Shown here in pieces: positions 33,633 to 44,424 of a stretch of DNA of 64,000 bases. How positions within the stretch are numbered: position 1 is the first letter of the stretch; each line of letters starts with the position of its first letter. Position numbers and translations under genes: made by a program. Below the pieces are notes generated by a model. The model did no database searches, had not been told where the DNA came from, and saw only the letters and a program-made list of their open reading frames with translations. The stretch is from Leifsonia sp. CL147 (GTDB lineage Bacteria > Actinomycetota > Actinomycetes > Actinomycetales > Microbacteriaceae): NCBI RefSeq assembly GCF_900114565.1, contig NZ_FOTM01000002.1:155276-219275 (forward strand). Reading direction: 5' to 3'.

Positions 33633-34292
33633 ATGTCCAACATCGAGACCAAGACGTCGCGCGGCCTCCTCGGCACGAAGCTCGGGATGACCCAGGTCTG
33701 GGACGAGAACAACAAGCTCATCCCCGTGACCGTCATCGAGATCACGCCGAACGTCGTGACCCAGGTCCGGACGCCCGAGGCCGACGGCTACAACGCCGTC
33801 CAGATCGCCTACGGCCAGATCGACCCGCGCAAGGTCAACAAGCCGTCCGCCGGACACTTCGAGAAGGCCGGCGTCACGCCGCGCCGTCACCTCACCGAGG
33901 TCCGGACCGCCGACGCCGCGGAGTACGCGGCCGGCCAGGAGCTGACCGTCGACGGGACCTTCGAGGTCGGCCAGCGCGTCGACGTCGTCGGAACGTCCAA
34001 GGGCAAGGGCTTCGCCGGTGTGATGAAGCGCCACAACTTCCAGGGTGTCTCCGCCTCGCACGGTGCGCACCGCAACCACCGCAAGCCGGGCTCCATCGGC
34101 GCCTCCTCGACCCCGAGCCGTGTCTTCAAGGGCATGCGCATGGCCGGTCGCATGGGTGGCGAGCGCGTCACCGTCCTGAACCTCACGGTCCAGGGCATCG
34201 ACGCCGAGAAGGGCCTGCTGCTGGTCAAGGGTGCCGTTCCCGGTGCCCGTGGCCGCATCGTTTTCGTCCGCAACGCAGTGAAGGGGGCCTGA
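33633..34292 (+). CDS. rplC: 50S ribosomal protein L3 (uL3)
   Basis: A 219-residue L3 with the extended loop [19 protein letters not shown] reaching the peptidyl transferase centre. It follows rpsJ by 14 nt, with GGGGGAG as binding site. One of the two proteins that start 50S assembly. Confidence 0.99.
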   Translation: MSNIETKTSRGLLGTKLGMTQVWDENNKLIPVTVIEITPNVVTQVRTPEADGYNAVQIAYGQIDPRKVNKPSAGHFEKAGVTPRRHLTEVRTADAAEYAAGQELTVDGTFEVGQRVDVVGTSKGKGFAGVMKRHNFQGVSASHGAHRNHRKPGSIGASSTPSRVFKGMRMAGRMGGERVTVLNLTVQGIDAEKGLLLVKGAVPGARGRIVFVRNAVKGA

Positions 34293-34296
34293 CCGC

Positions 34297-34965
34297 ATGG
34301 CTACCTCGATTGACGTCGTCGACCTCAAGGGCAAGAAGGCCGGCTCCATCGAGCTTCCGGAGACCCTGTTCGACGTTCAGACCAACATCCCGCTGATCCA
34401 CCAGGTCGTGACCGCCCAGCTCGCAGCAGCGCGCCAGGGCACGCACAAGACCAAGGGTCGTGGCGAGGTCTCCGGCGCCGGCCGCAAGCCGTTCAAGCAG
34501 AAGGGCACCGGCCGCGCCCGCCAGGGATCGATCCGCGCCCCGCAGATGACCGGTGGTGGCATCGTCCACGGGCCGACGCCGCGCAGCTACGCCCAGCGCA
34601 CCCCGAAGAAGATGATCGCCGCAGCTCTGCTCGGCGCGCTCTCGGACCGCGCACGCGGCAGCCGCATCCACGCCGTCCAGGCCTTCACCACCGGTGACGC
34701 GCCCTCGACCAAGTCCGTCGTCGAGCTGCTCAGCGGCATCGCGACCTCGAAGCACGTCCTCGTCGTGCTCGAGCGCGACGACGTGCTGGCCTTCAAGAGC
34801 GTGCGCAACATCCCGACGGTGCACGTGCTGACCCAGGACCAGCTGAACGCGTACGACGTCCTGGTGAGCGACGACATCGTCTTCTCGCAGGCCGCCCTCG
34901 AGGCCTTCATCTCCGCGAAGACACAGATCGCAAGCACGAGCAACAAGGAAGAGGTGAACGCGTAA
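34297..34965 (+). CDS. rplD: 50S ribosomal protein L4 (uL4)
   Basis: A 222-residue L4. The exit-tunnel loop reads [19 protein letters not shown] and [14 protein letters not shown], the part contacted near macrolides. In other bacteria L4 represses the S10 operon, so the long leader upstream may be its target (inference). The stop overlaps rplW (TAATG). Confidence 0.99.
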   Translation: MATSIDVVDLKGKKAGSIELPETLFDVQTNIPLIHQVVTAQLAAARQGTHKTKGRGEVSGAGRKPFKQKGTGRARQGSIRAPQMTGGGIVHGPTPRSYAQRTPKKMIAAALLGALSDRARGSRIHAVQAFTTGDAPSTKSVVELLSGIATSKHVLVVLERDDVLAFKSVRNIPTVHVLTQDQLNAYDVLVSDDIVFSQAALEAFISAKTQIASTSNKEEVNA

Positions 34966-35264
34966 TGGCCGCCGTCAACAAGGACCCGCGCGACGTCATC
35001 ATCGCCCCGGTCGTCTCCGAGAAGAGCTACGGCCTGATCGACGAGGGCAAATACACCTTCGTCGTCGACCCGCGCTCGAACAAGACCGAGATCAAGCTCG
35101 CGATCGAGTCGATCTTCAAGGTCGAGGTCGCTTCGGTGAACACCCTGAACCGTCAGGGCAAGACCCGTCGCACCAAGTTCGGTCAGGGCAAGCGCAAGGA
35201 CACCAAGCGTGCGATCGTGACGCTGAAGTCCGGTTCCATCGACATCTTCACGGCCGTCGGCTGA
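34965..35264 (+). CDS. rplW: 50S ribosomal protein L23 (uL23)
   Basis: A 99-residue L23, located at the tunnel exit where it contacts trigger factor and SRP. The family pattern [19 protein letters not shown] and the central loop with the [17 protein letters not shown] segment are clear. Its ATG overlaps the rplD stop. Confidence 0.98.
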   Translation: MAAVNKDPRDVIIAPVVSEKSYGLIDEGKYTFVVDPRSNKTEIKLAIESIFKVEVASVNTLNRQGKTRRTKFGQGKRKDTKRAIVTLKSGSIDIFTAVG

Positions 35265-35288
35265 GCGAAGGACTAGAGGAAGACAGAC

Positions 35289-36128
35289 ATGGCTATTCGT
35301 AATTACAAGCCCACGACCCCCGGTCGTCGCGGCTCCTCGGTCGCCGACTTCGCGGAGATCACCCGCTCGACACCGGAGAAGTCCCTTCTCCGTCCGCTGT
35401 CGAAGTCCGGTGGCCGCAACAACCAGGGCCGCATCACGACCCGTCACATCGGTGGTGGCCACAAGCGCCAGTACCGTGTGATCGACTTCCGTCGCAACGA
35501 CAAGGACGGCGTCAACGCCAAGGTCGCTCACATCGAGTACGACCCCAACCGCACCGCGCGCATCGCGCTCCTGCACTTCGTCGACGGCACCAAGCGCTAC
35601 ATCCTCGCGCCGGCCGGCCTCAAGCAGGGCGATGTCATCGAGTCGGGTGCCGGCGCGGACATCAAGCCGGGCAACAACCTCCCGCTGCGCAACATCCCGA
35701 CCGGTACCGTCGTGCACGCGATCGAGCTGAAGCCGGGCGGTGGCGCCAAGATGGCCCGTTCCGCCGGTGCGTCGGTCCGACTCGTCGCGAAGGACGGCCC
35801 CTACGCCCAGCTGCGTCTCCCCTCGGGTGAGGTCCGCAACGTGGATGCGCGTTGCCGCGCCACGATCGGCGAGGTCGGCAATGCCGAGCAGTCGAACATC
35901 AACTGGGGCAAGGCCGGCCGCATGCGCTGGAAGGGCGTCCGCCCGACCGTCCGTGGTGTCGCGATGAACCCGATCGACCACCCGCACGGTGGTGGTGAGG
36001 GCAAGACCTCCGGTGGTCGCCACCCGGTCAGCCCCTGGGGTCAGAAGGAAGGCCGTACGCGCCACCCCAACAAGGAAAGCGACAAGCTCATCGTCCGCCG
36101 CCGTAACGCCGGCAAGAAGCGCAAGTAG
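35289..36128 (+). CDS. rplB: 50S ribosomal protein L2 (uL2)
   Basis: A 279-residue L2 with the C-terminal [17 protein letters not shown] loop, whose histidine is needed for peptidyl transferase. The N-terminal RNA-binding region [20 protein letters not shown] is regular. Standard position after rplW. Confidence 0.99.
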   Translation: MAIRNYKPTTPGRRGSSVADFAEITRSTPEKSLLRPLSKSGGRNNQGRITTRHIGGGHKRQYRVIDFRRNDKDGVNAKVAHIEYDPNRTARIALLHFVDGTKRYILAPAGLKQGDVIESGAGADIKPGNNLPLRNIPTGTVVHAIELKPGGGAKMARSAGASVRLVAKDGPYAQLRLPSGEVRNVDARCRATIGEVGNAEQSNINWGKAGRMRWKGVRPTVRGVAMNPIDHPHGGGEGKTSGGRHPVSPWGQKEGRTRHPNKESDKLIVRRRNAGKKRK

Positions 36129-36140
36129 GAGTTCGAGAAG

Positions 36141-36422
36141 ATGCCACGCAGTCTCAAGAAGGGCCCCTTCGTCGACGAGCACCTGTTTCGCAAGGTGGTC
36201 GCCGCGAACGAGGCCAACAGCAAGAACGTGATCAAGACCTGGTCGCGCCGCTCGATGATCGTCCCGGCCATGCTCGGCCACACCATCGCGGTGCACGACG
36301 GTCGCAAGCACATCCCGGTGTTCGTCACCGAGACCATGGTCGGCCACAAGCTCGGCGAGTTCGCGCCGACCCGCACCTTCCGTGGACACGTGAAGGACGA
36401 CAAGAAGGGTCGCCGCCGCTGA
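36141..36422 (+). CDS. rpsS: 30S ribosomal protein S19 (uS19)
   Basis: A 93-residue S19: [18 protein letters not shown] at the start and [16 protein letters not shown] near the end. It forms a complex with S13 in the 30S head. It lies 12 nt after rplB. Confidence 0.99.
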   Translation: MPRSLKKGPFVDEHLFRKVVAANEANSKNVIKTWSRRSMIVPAMLGHTIAVHDGRKHIPVFVTETMVGHKLGEFAPTRTFRGHVKDDKKGRRR

Positions 36423-36447
36423 CGCGGTGGCGAAAAGGAGGAGAGAA

Positions 36448-36840
36448 ATGGTGGAGTCGATCGCCCGCGTGCGACACATCCGCGTAACCCCCATGAAGGC
36501 CCGCCGCGTCGTCAACTTGATCCGCGGCAAGCAAGCTCAGGAGGCCCTGGCCATCCTGAAGTTCGCGCCTCAGAGTGCGAGCGAGCCGGTGTACAAGCTC
36601 GTCGCCTCGGCCATCGCCAACGCGCGCGTCAAGGCCGACCAGAGCAACACCTACCTGGACGAGCAGGACCTGTACGTGAGCCGCGCCTTCGTGGATGAGG
36701 GGACCACCCTCAAGCGGTTCCAGCCGCGTGCGCAGGGCCGGGCCTTCCGCATCAACAAGCGCACCAGCCACATCACGGTCGTTCTTGCGACGCCGGACGA
36801 GGCAGAGGCCGCCAACGCAGCTAAGAAGGCGAGCAAGTAA
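36448..36840 (+). CDS. rplV: 50S ribosomal protein L22 (uL22)
   Basis: A 130-residue L22. ATG 36448 is selected over a GTG at 36427 because AGGAGGAG lies 5-7 nt ahead of it and it gives [19 protein letters not shown], the family start. The beta-hairpin that lines the exit tunnel is near [19 protein letters not shown]. The stop overlaps rpsC (TAATG). Confidence 0.97.
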   Translation: MVESIARVRHIRVTPMKARRVVNLIRGKQAQEALAILKFAPQSASEPVYKLVASAIANARVKADQSNTYLDEQDLYVSRAFVDEGTTLKRFQPRAQGRAFRINKRTSHITVVLATPDEAEAANAAKKASK

Positions 36841-37607
36841 TGGGTCAGAAAGTCAATCCGTACGGTTTCCGTCTGGGCATCACCACCGACCACGTGTCGC
36901 GTTGGTTCTCGGACAGCACCAAGCCGGGTCAGCGTTACAGCGACTACATCGCTGAGGACGTGAAGATCCGTCGTCTGCTGCAGACCTCGCTCGACCGTGC
37001 CGGCGTGTCCCGCATCGAGATCGAGCGCACCCGTGACCGCGTCCGCGTCGACATCCACACCGCCCGCCCGGGCATCGTGATCGGTCGTCGTGGCGCCGAG
37101 GCCGAGCGCATCCGCTCCGACCTCGAGAAGCTCACGAGCAAGCAGATCCAGCTGAACATCCTCGAGGTGAAGAACCCCGAGGCCGACGCTCAGCTCGTCG
37201 CGCAGGGCATCGCCGAGCAGCTCTCCGCACGTGTGGCCTTCCGCCGCGCGATGCGCAAGGGTCTGCAGGGTGCGCAGCGTGCCGGCGCCAAGGGTGTCCG
37301 CATCCAGGTGTCGGGTCGCCTCGGCGGCGCCGAGATGAGCCGCTCCGAGTTCTACCGCGAGGGTCGTGTGCCCCTGCACACGCTCCGCGCGAACATCGAC
37401 TACGGCTTCTACGAGGCCAAGACGACCTTCGGTCGCATCGGTGTGAAGGTGTGGATCTACAAGGGCGACATCACGAACAAGGAACTGGCTCGCGAGCAGG
37501 CCAACCAGAAGCCGTCGCGCGAGCGCAACGACCGTCCGCGCCGCGGTGGCCGGGGCAGCGCCCCCGAGTCCTCGAACGCGCCGGCCGCAGCAGGAGTTGA
37601 GGCATAA
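36840..37607 (+). CDS. rpsC: 30S ribosomal protein S3 (uS3)
   Basis: A 255-residue S3 with the KH domain ([19 protein letters not shown]) and the C-terminal S3 domain. The C-terminal tail is Arg/Pro/Ala-rich (about residues 222-255). It forms the mRNA entry site with S4 and S5. Confidence 0.99.
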   Translation: MGQKVNPYGFRLGITTDHVSRWFSDSTKPGQRYSDYIAEDVKIRRLLQTSLDRAGVSRIEIERTRDRVRVDIHTARPGIVIGRRGAEAERIRSDLEKLTSKQIQLNILEVKNPEADAQLVAQGIAEQLSARVAFRRAMRKGLQGAQRAGAKGVRIQVSGRLGGAEMSRSEFYREGRVPLHTLRANIDYGFYEAKTTFGRIGVKVWIYKGDITNKELAREQANQKPSRERNDRPRRGGRGSAPESSNAPAAAGVEA

Positions 37608-37609
37608 CC

Positions 37610-38029
37610 ATGTTGATCCCACGCAGAGTCAAGCACCGCAAGCAGCACCACCCCGGCCGTAGCGGCCAGGCGACCGGTGGCACGAAGGTCTCCTTCGGCG
37701 AGTTCGGCATCCAGGCCTTGACGCCCGCTTACGTGACCAACCGTCAGATCGAGTCCGCTCGTATCGCCATGACGCGTCACATCAAGCGTGGCGGAAAGGT
37801 GTGGATCAACATCTACCCCGACCGTCCGCTCACGAAGAAGCCGGCCGAGACCCGAATGGGTTCCGGTAAGGGTTCGCCGGAGTGGTGGGTCGCCAACGTC
37901 AAGCCGGGTCGCGTCCTCTTCGAGGTCTCCGGAGTCTCCGAGCAGCTCGCTCGCGAGGCCATGACCCGTGCAATTCACAAGCTGCCCCTCAAGGCACGCA
38001 TCATCAAGCGCGAGGAGGGCGACGCGTAA
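37610..38029 (+). CDS. rplP: 50S ribosomal protein L16 (uL16)
   Basis: A 139-residue L16, which helps position A-site tRNA. It opens [18 protein letters not shown] and contains [16 protein letters not shown]. It lies 2 nt after rpsC and overlaps the rpmC start (TAATG). Confidence 0.99.
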   Translation: MLIPRRVKHRKQHHPGRSGQATGGTKVSFGEFGIQALTPAYVTNRQIESARIAMTRHIKRGGKVWINIYPDRPLTKKPAETRMGSGKGSPEWWVANVKPGRVLFEVSGVSEQLAREAMTRAIHKLPLKARIIKREEGDA

Positions 38030-38394
38030 TGGCGATCGGATCCAAGGAGCTTGCCTCGAGCGAGCTCGACACTTTCGAAGACGAGCGACTCGTCGACGAG
38101 CTGAAGAAGGCCAAGGAAGAGCTGTTCAACCTGCGCTTCCAGTCGGCCACCGGCCAGCTCGAGAGCCACGGCCGCCTGCGCGCCGTGAAGCGCGACATCG
38201 CTCGCATCTACACCGTGATCCGTGAGCGCGAGCTCGGGATCCGGCCGACCCCGGTCCCCGCCGAGGCCACCCCGGCGAAGGCCGAGAAGAAGACCGCAGC
38301 GAAGTCCCGTGCCAAGAAGGCCGCCCCCGAGGCGACCGAGGCCGAGGCCGACACCACGGCAGCGTCCAACGAAGAGAATGCGGAGGCCAAGTAA
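38029..38394 (+). CDS. rpmC: 50S ribosomal protein L29 (uL29) with long C-terminal tail
   Basis: A 121-residue protein. The two-helix L29 core (about residues 10-72) is clear from [20 protein letters not shown] and [19 protein letters not shown]. The remaining ~48 residues form an Ala/Lys/Glu low-complexity tail, while L29 usually ends near 65-80 residues. Its ATG overlaps the rplP stop and its stop overlaps rpsQ. Confidence 0.95.
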   Translation: MAIGSKELASSELDTFEDERLVDELKKAKEELFNLRFQSATGQLESHGRLRAVKRDIARIYTVIRERELGIRPTPVPAEATPAKAEKKTAAKSRAKKAAPEATEAEADTTAASNEENAEAK

Positions 38395-38699
38395 TGGCTG
38401 AGACCACCAAGGCCGCGGCCGCGGAGTCGACGGCCGACGAGGCCATCGTCCGCGGGTACCGCAAGGCCCGCCGCGGATACGTCGTCAGCGACAAGATGGA
38501 CAAGACCATCGTCGTCGAGGTCGAGGACCGCGTGAAGCACCCCCTGTACGGCAAGGTCATCCGCCGCACCTCCAAGGTGAAGGCGCACGACGAGAACAAC
38601 ATCGCCGGCATCGGCGACCTCGTTCTCATCAACGAGACCCGTCCGCTGAGCGCCAGCAAGCGCTGGCGCCTGGTTGAGATTCTGGAGAAGGCCAAGTGA
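38394..38699 (+). CDS. rpsQ: 30S ribosomal protein S17 (uS17)
   Basis: A 101-residue S17, an OB-fold protein binding 16S rRNA early. The core starts near residue 20 ([20 protein letters not shown]); a short Ala-rich N-terminal extension precedes it. The start and end overlap rpmC and rplN. Confidence 0.97.
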   Translation: MAETTKAAAAESTADEAIVRGYRKARRGYVVSDKMDKTIVVEVEDRVKHPLYGKVIRRTSKVKAHDENNIAGIGDLVLINETRPLSASKRWRLVEILEKAK

Positions 38700-39064
38700 T
38701 TCAGCAGGAATCCCGACTCAAGGTCGCCGACAACACCGGCGCCAAGGAGCTCCTCGCGATCCGTGTGCTCGGTGGCTCCAGCCGCCGTTACGCGGGCCTC
38801 GGCGATGTCATCGTCGCCACGGTCAAGGACGCGATCCCGGGTGGGAACGTCAAGAAGGGCGACGTCGTCAAGGCGGTCGTCGTGCGGGTTCGCAAGAACA
38901 CCCGCCGCCCGGACGGCTCCTACATCAAGTTCGACGAGAACGCCGCTGTCATCCTGAAGAACGACGGTGACCCCCGCGGCACGCGCATCTTCGGACCGGT
39001 CGGCCGCGAGCTCCGCGACAAGAAGTTCATGAAGATCATCTCGCTCGCACCGGAGGTGCTGTAA
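38696..39064 (+). CDS. rplN: 50S ribosomal protein L14 (uL14)
   Basis: A 122-residue L14 from GTG 38696, which overlaps the rpsQ stop (GTGA). The typical start is [17 protein letters not shown]. It begins the spc group. Family length is exact. Confidence 0.99.
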   Translation: MIQQESRLKVADNTGAKELLAIRVLGGSSRRYAGLGDVIVATVKDAIPGGNVKKGDVVKAVVVRVRKNTRRPDGSYIKFDENAAVILKNDGDPRGTRIFGPVGRELRDKKFMKIISLAPEVL

Positions 39065-39067
39065 GCC

Positions 39068-39427
39068 ATGGCGAACATCAAGAAGGGCGACCTGGTCCAG
39101 GTCATCTCGGGCCGCTCGCAGGCCCGCGGTGGTGACCGTGGCAAGCAGGGTCGCGTCATCGAGGTTCTCGTCGAGCAGAACCGCGTCATCGTCGAGGGCG
39201 TCAACTTCGTGACCAAGCACGTGCGCGTCGGCCAGACGCAGCGTGGCACGAAGACCGGCGGCATCGAGACCCACGAGGCCCCGATCCACGTCTCGAACGT
39301 GGCCCTGGTCGACCCCGAGAGCAAGAAGCCGACCCGCGTCGGCTTCCGCGAAGAGAGCGTCACGAAGGACGGCGTCACAAAGACGGTCCGCGTTCGCTAC
39401 GCCAAGAAGTCTGGTAAGGACCTTTAA
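39068..39427 (+). CDS. rplX: 50S ribosomal protein L24 (uL24)
   Basis: A 119-residue L24 with the KOW motif ([20 protein letters not shown]). It is an assembly initiator of the 50S subunit. Its TAA overlaps the rplE ATG. Confidence 0.99.
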   Translation: MANIKKGDLVQVISGRSQARGGDRGKQGRVIEVLVEQNRVIVEGVNFVTKHVRVGQTQRGTKTGGIETHEAPIHVSNVALVDPESKKPTRVGFREESVTKDGVTKTVRVRYAKKSGKDL

Positions 39428-40014
39428 TGACTGACACTGCAGTGGGAACTGGCAAAATCCAGCCCCGCCTCAAGCAGAAGTACAAGAACGAGATCTCGCA
39501 GCAGCTCCTGAGCGACTTCGGCTTCACGAACGTGCACCAGGTGCCCGGTCTCGTGAAGATCGTGGTCAACATGGGTGTCGGCGAGGCGGCCCGCGACGGC
39601 AAGGTGATCGACGGTGCGGTCAACGACCTCACCCTGATCACCGGCCAGAAGCCGCAGATCAACAAGGCCCGCAAGTCCATCGCGCAGTTCAAGCTGCGCG
39701 AGGGTCAGCCGATCGGCGCGCACGTCACGCTGCGCGGCGACCGCATGTGGGAGTTCCTGGACCGTCTGCTGTCCCTCGCGCTTCCGCGCATCCGCGACTT
39801 CCGCGGCCTGAGCGACAAGCAGTTCGACGGGAACGGCAACTACACGTTCGGTCTCACGGAGCAGTCGATGTTCCACGAGATCAACCAGGACCGCATCGAC
39901 CGCGTCCGCGGCATGGACATCACTGTGGTGACCACTGCCAAGAACGACGACGAGGGCCGCGCGCTGCTCAAGCAGCTCGGCTTCCCGTTCCGTTCGAACG
40001 ACGCCGCCAACTAA
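39427..40014 (+). CDS. rplE: 50S ribosomal protein L5 (uL5)
   Basis: A 195-residue L5, a 5S rRNA-binding protein of the central protuberance. [16 protein letters not shown] and [17 protein letters not shown] are family landmarks. In most bacteria rpsN follows; here there is a 102-bp gap with a hairpin. Confidence 0.99.
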   Translation: MTDTAVGTGKIQPRLKQKYKNEISQQLLSDFGFTNVHQVPGLVKIVVNMGVGEAARDGKVIDGAVNDLTLITGQKPQINKARKSIAQFKLREGQPIGAHVTLRGDRMWEFLDRLLSLALPRIRDFRGLSDKQFDGNGNYTFGLTEQSMFHEINQDRIDRVRGMDITVVTTAKNDDEGRALLKQLGFPFRSNDAAN

Positions 40015-40024
40015 GGCCCTACCT

Positions 40025-40051
40025 GCGGGCCGGCCGATCCGGTCGGCCCGC
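40025..40051 (+). promoter_or_regulatory. hairpin at the site normally occupied by rpsN
   Basis: An 11-bp stem with one G-U pair (40025-40035 with 40041-40051; GCGGGCCGGCC) and a 5-nt loop GATCC, 10 nt after the rplE stop. It is terminator-like but lies inside an operon, so it may act as a partial terminator or processing site. Confidence 0.6.
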
Positions 40052-40116
40052 TTCCACCACAGGTCGTCAGTCGTGTACCGGCTGAACGAAACCTGGTGAA
40101 CGAAAGAAGAACCGCA

Positions 40117-40515
40117 ATGACCATGACAGATCCGGTCGCAGACATGCTGACCAGACTGCGCAACGCGAACTCGGCTCACCACGACACCGTGTCGATGCCG
40201 CACTCGAAGCTGAAGTCCCACATCGCCGAGATCCTCACCTCCGAGGGATACATCGCCGGCTGGGATGTCGCTGACGCCCGCGTGGGCAAGACGCTGACCC
40301 TGCAGCTCAAGTTCGGCCCGAACCGCGAGCGTTCCATCGCCGGTATCAAGCGCGTGTCCAAGCCCGGCCTCCGCGTCTACGCGAAGTCCACGGAGCTCCC
40401 CAAGGTGCTCGGCGGGCTCGGTGTCGCCATCCTGTCCACCTCCTCCGGTCTGCTCACGGACCGCCAGGCTGAGAAGAAGGGCGTGGGTGGGGAAGTCCTC
40501 GCCTACGTGTGGTAA
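40117..40515 (+). CDS. rpsH: 30S ribosomal protein S8 (uS8)
   Basis: A 132-residue S8 (the family length) from ATG 40117, giving [26 protein letters not shown] lies 7 nt ahead. ATG 40123 is also possible. In E. coli S8 represses the spc operon. The C-terminal [11 protein letters not shown] is typical. Confidence 0.98.
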   Translation: MTMTDPVADMLTRLRNANSAHHDTVSMPHSKLKSHIAEILTSEGYIAGWDVADARVGKTLTLQLKFGPNRERSIAGIKRVSKPGLRVYAKSTELPKVLGGLGVAILSTSSGLLTDRQAEKKGVGGEVLAYVW

Positions 40516-40521
40516 TCCGCC

Positions 40522-41058
40522 ATGTCGCGTATTGGAAGACTGCCCATCGACGTCCCGGCAGGGGTCGATGTGAAGATCGACGGCCAGGCCGTCACGGTCA
40601 CGGGCCCGAAGGGTGAGCTGAGCCTCACCGTCGCCAGCCCGATCGAGGTCAAGCTGGAGGAGAACCAGGTCCTGGTGACCCGTCCGGACGACGAGCGCGC
40701 TTCGCGCTCGCTGCACGGCCTGACCCGCACACTCATCAACAACCAGATCATCGGCGTCACCGAGGGCTACTCCAAGGGCCTCGAGATCGTCGGCACCGGT
40801 TACCGCGTCGCCCAGAAGGGCTCGGCTGTCGAGTTCGCGCTCGGCTTCTCGCACCCGGTGACCGTCGAGCCGCCTGCGGGCATCACGCTGACGGTGGAGG
40901 GCAACAACCGCCTCACCGTCGCCGGGATCGACAAGCAGGCCGTCGGCGAGGTCGCCGCGAACATCCGCAAGATCCGCAAGCCCGAGCCGTACAAGGGCAA
41001 GGGTGTGCGTTACGCCGGCGAGGTCGTTCGTCGCAAGGCCGGAAAGGCTGGTAAGTAA
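40522..41058 (+). CDS. rplF: 50S ribosomal protein L6 (uL6)
   Basis: A 178-residue L6 with the opening [18 protein letters not shown] and the C-terminal [16 protein letters not shown] signature. Two similar alpha/beta domains bind 23S rRNA near the factor site. Confidence 0.99.
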   Translation: MSRIGRLPIDVPAGVDVKIDGQAVTVTGPKGELSLTVASPIEVKLEENQVLVTRPDDERASRSLHGLTRTLINNQIIGVTEGYSKGLEIVGTGYRVAQKGSAVEFALGFSHPVTVEPPAGITLTVEGNNRLTVAGIDKQAVGEVAANIRKIRKPEPYKGKGVRYAGEVVRRKAGKAGK

Positions 41059-41060
41059 TC

Positions 41061-41432
41061 ATGGCTCTGGGTACCAGAGGAAAGAGCAAGGCGGCCGCCC
41101 GCGGGCGTCGTCACACCCGCCTTCGCAAGAAGATCGAGGGCACCGCGCTGCGTCCGCGCCTGGTCGTCACCCGTTCGGCCCGCCACGTCTTCGTGCAGGT
41201 CGTCGACGACGCCCAGGGTCGTACCCTGGCGTCCGCGTCGACCATGGAGGCCGACCTGCGCACCTTCGACGGTGACAAGACCGCCAAGGCCCGCAAGGTC
41301 GGAGAGCTCGTCGCCGAGCGCGCCAAGAGCGCCGGTGTCGAGGCCGTGGTGTTCGACCGTGGAGGCAGCAAGTACGCCGGCCGCGTCGCCGCTGTCGCCG
41401 AGGGCGCTCGAGAGGGTGGACTGAACCTGTGA
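41061..41432 (+). CDS. rplR: 50S ribosomal protein L18 (uL18)
   Basis: A 123-residue L18, binding 5S rRNA with L5. [20 protein letters not shown] and [20 protein letters not shown] are family signatures. Its stop overlaps the rpsE GTG. Confidence 0.99.
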   Translation: MALGTRGKSKAAARGRRHTRLRKKIEGTALRPRLVVTRSARHVFVQVVDDAQGRTLASASTMEADLRTFDGDKTAKARKVGELVAERAKSAGVEAVVFDRGGSKYAGRVAAVAEGAREGGLNL

Positions 41433-42142
41433 GCGACGAGAACAACAAGGAGCAGACCGTGGCCGATCAGGTAACGGACAGCACGCAGCCGGTGGAGACC
41501 GCTGCGGGCACCGACAACAACACCCGGGCCGAGCGCGAGCCGCGCCGTGGTGGCCGCGAGCGCAACCCCAACCGCGACCGTGGCAGCCGTGACGCCGACA
41601 AGAGCCAGTTCCTGGAGCGCGTCGTCACCATCAACCGCGTCTCCAAGGTCGTGAAGGGTGGTCGTCGCTTCAGCTTCACCGCCCTCGTGGTCGTCGGAGA
41701 CGGCAACGGCCTGGTGGGCGTCGGCTACGGCAAGGCCCGCGAGGTGCCGCTGGCGATCTCGAAGGGCGTCGAGGAGGCGAAGAAGAACTTCTTCCGCGTC
41801 CCCCGCGTCGGCGTCACCATCCCGCACCCGGTGCAGGGTGAGGCCGCTGCCGGCGTCGTCCTCCTGCGTCCGGCAGCTGCGGGTACCGGTGTCATCGCCG
41901 GTGGTCCCGTGCGCGCCGTGCTGGAGTGCGCCGGCATCCACGACGTCCTGAGCAAGTCGCTCGGCTCGTCCAACACGATCAACATCGTGCACGCGACCGT
42001 CGAGGCGCTGAAGCAGCTCGAGGAGCCCCGCGCTGTCGCTGCTCGCCGTGGTCTCGACTACGACCAGGTGGCTCCGGCCCGCCTGCTGCGTGCCGAGGCC
42101 GAAGCGGCAGAGGCTGCCGCGACCGCGAAGGCAGGTGCCTGA
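41429..42142 (+). CDS. rpsE: 30S ribosomal protein S5 (uS5) with charged N-terminal extension
   Basis: A 237-residue S5. The core begins near residue 60 ([20 protein letters not shown]), so about 55 residues of acidic then Arg/Gly-rich sequence precede it. GTG 41429 overlaps the rplR stop (GTGA). GTG 41459 is a serious alternative because AAGGAG lies 6 nt upstream of it; it would shorten the tail by 10 residues. S5 shapes mRNA helicase activity at the 30S entry. Confidence 0.95.
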   Translation: MSDENNKEQTVADQVTDSTQPVETAAGTDNNTRAEREPRRGGRERNPNRDRGSRDADKSQFLERVVTINRVSKVVKGGRRFSFTALVVVGDGNGLVGVGYGKAREVPLAISKGVEEAKKNFFRVPRVGVTIPHPVQGEAAAGVVLLRPAAAGTGVIAGGPVRAVLECAGIHDVLSKSLGSSNTINIVHATVEALKQLEEPRAVAARRGLDYDQVAPARLLRAEAEAAEAAATAKAGA

Positions 42143-42327
42143 TGGCTGCGCGTCTGAAGATCACGCAGGTCAAGTCGAAAGTGAGCGAGAAGCAGAACCA
42201 GCGCGACACACTGCGCAGTCTGGGTCTGAAGCGCATCGGTGACGTCGTCGTCCGCGAGGACAACCCGCAGAACCGCGGGTACGTCAACACCGTCGCCCAC
42301 CTGGTTAAGGTCGAGGAGATTGACTAA
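42142..42327 (+). CDS. rpmD: 50S ribosomal protein L30 (uL30)
   Basis: A 61-residue L30 ([20 protein letters not shown]), normal bacterial length. The start overlaps the rpsE stop (TGATG) and the stop overlaps rplO (TAATG), so the three are translationally coupled. Confidence 0.98.
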   Translation: MAARLKITQVKSKVSEKQNQRDTLRSLGLKRIGDVVVREDNPQNRGYVNTVAHLVKVEEID

Positions 42328-43025
42328 TGGCTGAAGAGAAGGCCACAACAGAGGCCGTCGAGAAGCCGGCCGCCAAGAAGCCCGCGACCAAGGCCGCGAG
42401 CACGAAGGCTGCCGAGAAGACGGCCACCGAGAAGACGGCTACCGAGAAGCCGGCCGCCGAGAAGAAGGCTCCGGCCAAGAAGGCGCCCGCAAAGGCCGCC
42501 GACAAGGCCGCTGCCTCCTCCACGGATGAGACCGTCGCCGCGAAGCCGGCGAAGGCCTCGGCCAAGAAGGATGTCGTCGCCCCGCGCGAGCAGGTCCTGA
42601 AGGTGCACCACCTCCGTCCCGCCGCCGGTTCCAAGAAGGACAAGACCCGCGTCGGACGCGGTGAAGGTTCCAAGGGAAAGACGGCCGGCCGCGGTACCAA
42701 GGGAACCAAGGCCCGCTACCAGGTCCGTCCGGGCTTCCAGGGCGGCCAGCTCCCGATGCACATGCGTGCGCCGAAGCTGCGCGGCTTCAAGAACCCGTTC
42801 CGGGTCGAGTACCAGGTCGTGAACCTGGAGAAGCTCGCCGAGCTGTACCCGTCCGGCGGTGACGTCACCGTCGCGGATCTCGTCTCCAAGGGAGCCGTTC
42901 GCAAGAACGAGAAGGTCAAGGTTCTCGGCAACGGGGACATTGCGGTTAAGCTGAACGTTGCGGTCGACAAGGTCTCCGGCTCAGCTGAGCAGAAGATCGT
43001 CGCCGCTGGTGGCTCCGTCAAGTAG
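42327..43025 (+). CDS. rplO: 50S ribosomal protein L15 (uL15) with ~88-residue N-terminal extension
   Basis: A 232-residue protein, against about 146 residues for most L15. The core starts at about residue 90 ([20 protein letters not shown]). The first 88 residues are Lys/Ala/Pro/Thr-rich with repeated KTATE and KKAPA units, resembling histone H1-like or HU tails. An in-frame GTG at 42603 lies at the core start but has no binding site, and the ATG overlap with rpmD supports the long form. The tail probably contacts rRNA or nucleic acid near the surface (inference). Confidence 0.93.
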   Translation: MAEEKATTEAVEKPAAKKPATKAASTKAAEKTATEKTATEKPAAEKKAPAKKAPAKAADKAAASSTDETVAAKPAKASAKKDVVAPREQVLKVHHLRPAAGSKKDKTRVGRGEGSKGKTAGRGTKGTKARYQVRPGFQGGQLPMHMRAPKLRGFKNPFRVEYQVVNLEKLAELYPSGGDVTVADLVSKGAVRKNEKVKVLGNGDIAVKLNVAVDKVSGSAEQKIVAAGGSVK

Positions 43026-43042
43026 CCACTCGATGAGCAGTT

Positions 43043-43076
43043 GAGTCGGGTGGCCGGGAGACCGGCCACCCGACTC
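43043..43076 (+). promoter_or_regulatory. 15-bp hairpin with GAGA loop between rplO and secY
   Basis: A perfect 15-bp stem (43043-43057 with 43062-43076; GAGTCGGGTGGCCGG) closed by a GNRA-type GAGA tetraloop, 18 nt after rplO. There is no U-run, which argues for partial termination or RNA processing/stability control. Confidence 0.7.
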
Positions 43077-43101
43077 ACTCTTAGGAAAGCAGGACGCAAC
43101 T

Positions 43102-44424
43102 TTGTTCAGCGCCGTTGCGCGGATCTTCCGCACCCCCGATCTTCGCCGGAAGATCTTCTTCACCCTGGGCATCATCGCCCTGTTCCGGCTGGGATCGTTC
43201 ATCCCGTCGCCGTTCGTCGACTTCGGCAACGTTCAGACCTGTCTGAACGCCAATCAGGACACCTCGGGCCTCTATTCGCTCGTGAACCTGTTCTCCGGCG
43301 GTGCCCTCCTCAAGCTTTCGATCTTCGCGCTCGGCATCATGCCGTACATCACCGCGTCGATCATCGTTCAGCTGCTGCGCGTGGTCATCCCGCGCTTCGA
43401 GACCCTCTACAAGGAGGGTCAGGCCGGCCAGGCCAAGCTGACGCAGTACACGCGCTACCTCACGATCGCGCTGGGCGTCCTCCAGTCGACGACCCTGATC
43501 ACCGTCGCCCGCAGCGGCGCCCTGTTCGGCACCACGGCCGTCTCGCAGTGCACGCAGCTGATCACGGACGACTCCTGGTACGCGATCATGCTCATGGTCA
43601 TCACGATGACCGCGGGCACCGGCCTCATCATGTGGATGGGCGAGCTCGTCACCGAGCGCGGCATCGGCAACGGCATGTCGCTGCTCATCTTCACGTCGAT
43701 CGCGGCGCAGTTCCCGTCCTCCCTCTGGGCGGTCGGCCAGTCGCAGGGCATCGAGATCCTGCTGGTCGTGATCGCGATCGGGTTGCTGATCGTGATGGGT
43801 GTCGTCTTCGTCGAGCAGTCGCAGCGGCGCATCCCGGTCCAGTACGCGAAACGGATGGTCGGGCGCCGGACCTACGGCGGCAACAACACGTACATCCCGA
43901 TCAAGGTGAACATGGCCGGCGTCGTGCCCGTCATCTTCGCGTCGTCGCTGCTCTACCTGCCGGCTCTGATCGCACAGTTCAACCAGCCGGCCGCGGGCAA
44001 GGCCCCGGCCCCGTGGGTCACCTGGGTCACGAACTACCTGACCAAGGGCGACCACCCGCTCTACATGCTGCTGTACTTCCTCCTGATCGTGGGCTTCACG
44101 TACTTCTACGTCGCCATCACCTTCAACCCGGAGGAGGTCGCGGACAACATGAAGAAGTACGGCGGCTTCATCCCCGGCATCCGTGCAGGCCGTCCGACCG
44201 CCGAATACCTGGACTACGTGCTCACCCGCGTGACGCTGCCCGGTTCGTTCTATCTCGGCATCATCGCGCTGATCCCCTTGGTCGCCTTCGCCCTCATCGG
44301 CGCAAGCCAGAACTTCATGTTCGGCGGCACATCCATCCTGATCATCGTCGGTGTCGGGCTCGAGACGGTCAAGCAGATCGACTCCCAGCTCCAGCAGCGG
44401 CACTACGAAGGGCTGCTGCGTTGA
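43102..44424 (+). CDS. secY: preprotein translocase subunit SecY
   Basis: A 440-residue SecY with ten membrane helices, the pore of the Sec system. The only suitable start is TTG 43102, which gives (M)[20 protein letters not shown], the family N-terminus; AGCAGGA lies 7 nt upstream. The conserved loops [19 protein letters not shown] [15 protein letters not shown] and the cytoplasmic C5/C6 parts ([15 protein letters not shown]) are intact. The stop overlaps adk. Confidence 0.98.
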   Translation: MFSAVARIFRTPDLRRKIFFTLGIIALFRLGSFIPSPFVDFGNVQTCLNANQDTSGLYSLVNLFSGGALLKLSIFALGIMPYITASIIVQLLRVVIPRFETLYKEGQAGQAKLTQYTRYLTIALGVLQSTTLITVARSGALFGTTAVSQCTQLITDDSWYAIMLMVITMTAGTGLIMWMGELVTERGIGNGMSLLIFTSIAAQFPSSLWAVGQSQGIEILLVVIAIGLLIVMGVVFVEQSQRRIPVQYAKRMVGRRTYGGNNTYIPIKVNMAGVVPVIFASSLLYLPALIAQFNQPAAGKAPAPWVTWVTNYLTKGDHPLYMLLYFLLIVGFTYFYVAITFNPEEVADNMKKYGGFIPGIRAGRPTAEYLDYVLTRVTLPGSFYLGIIALIPLVAFALIGASQNFMFGGTSILIIVGVGLETVKQIDSQLQQRHYEGLLR

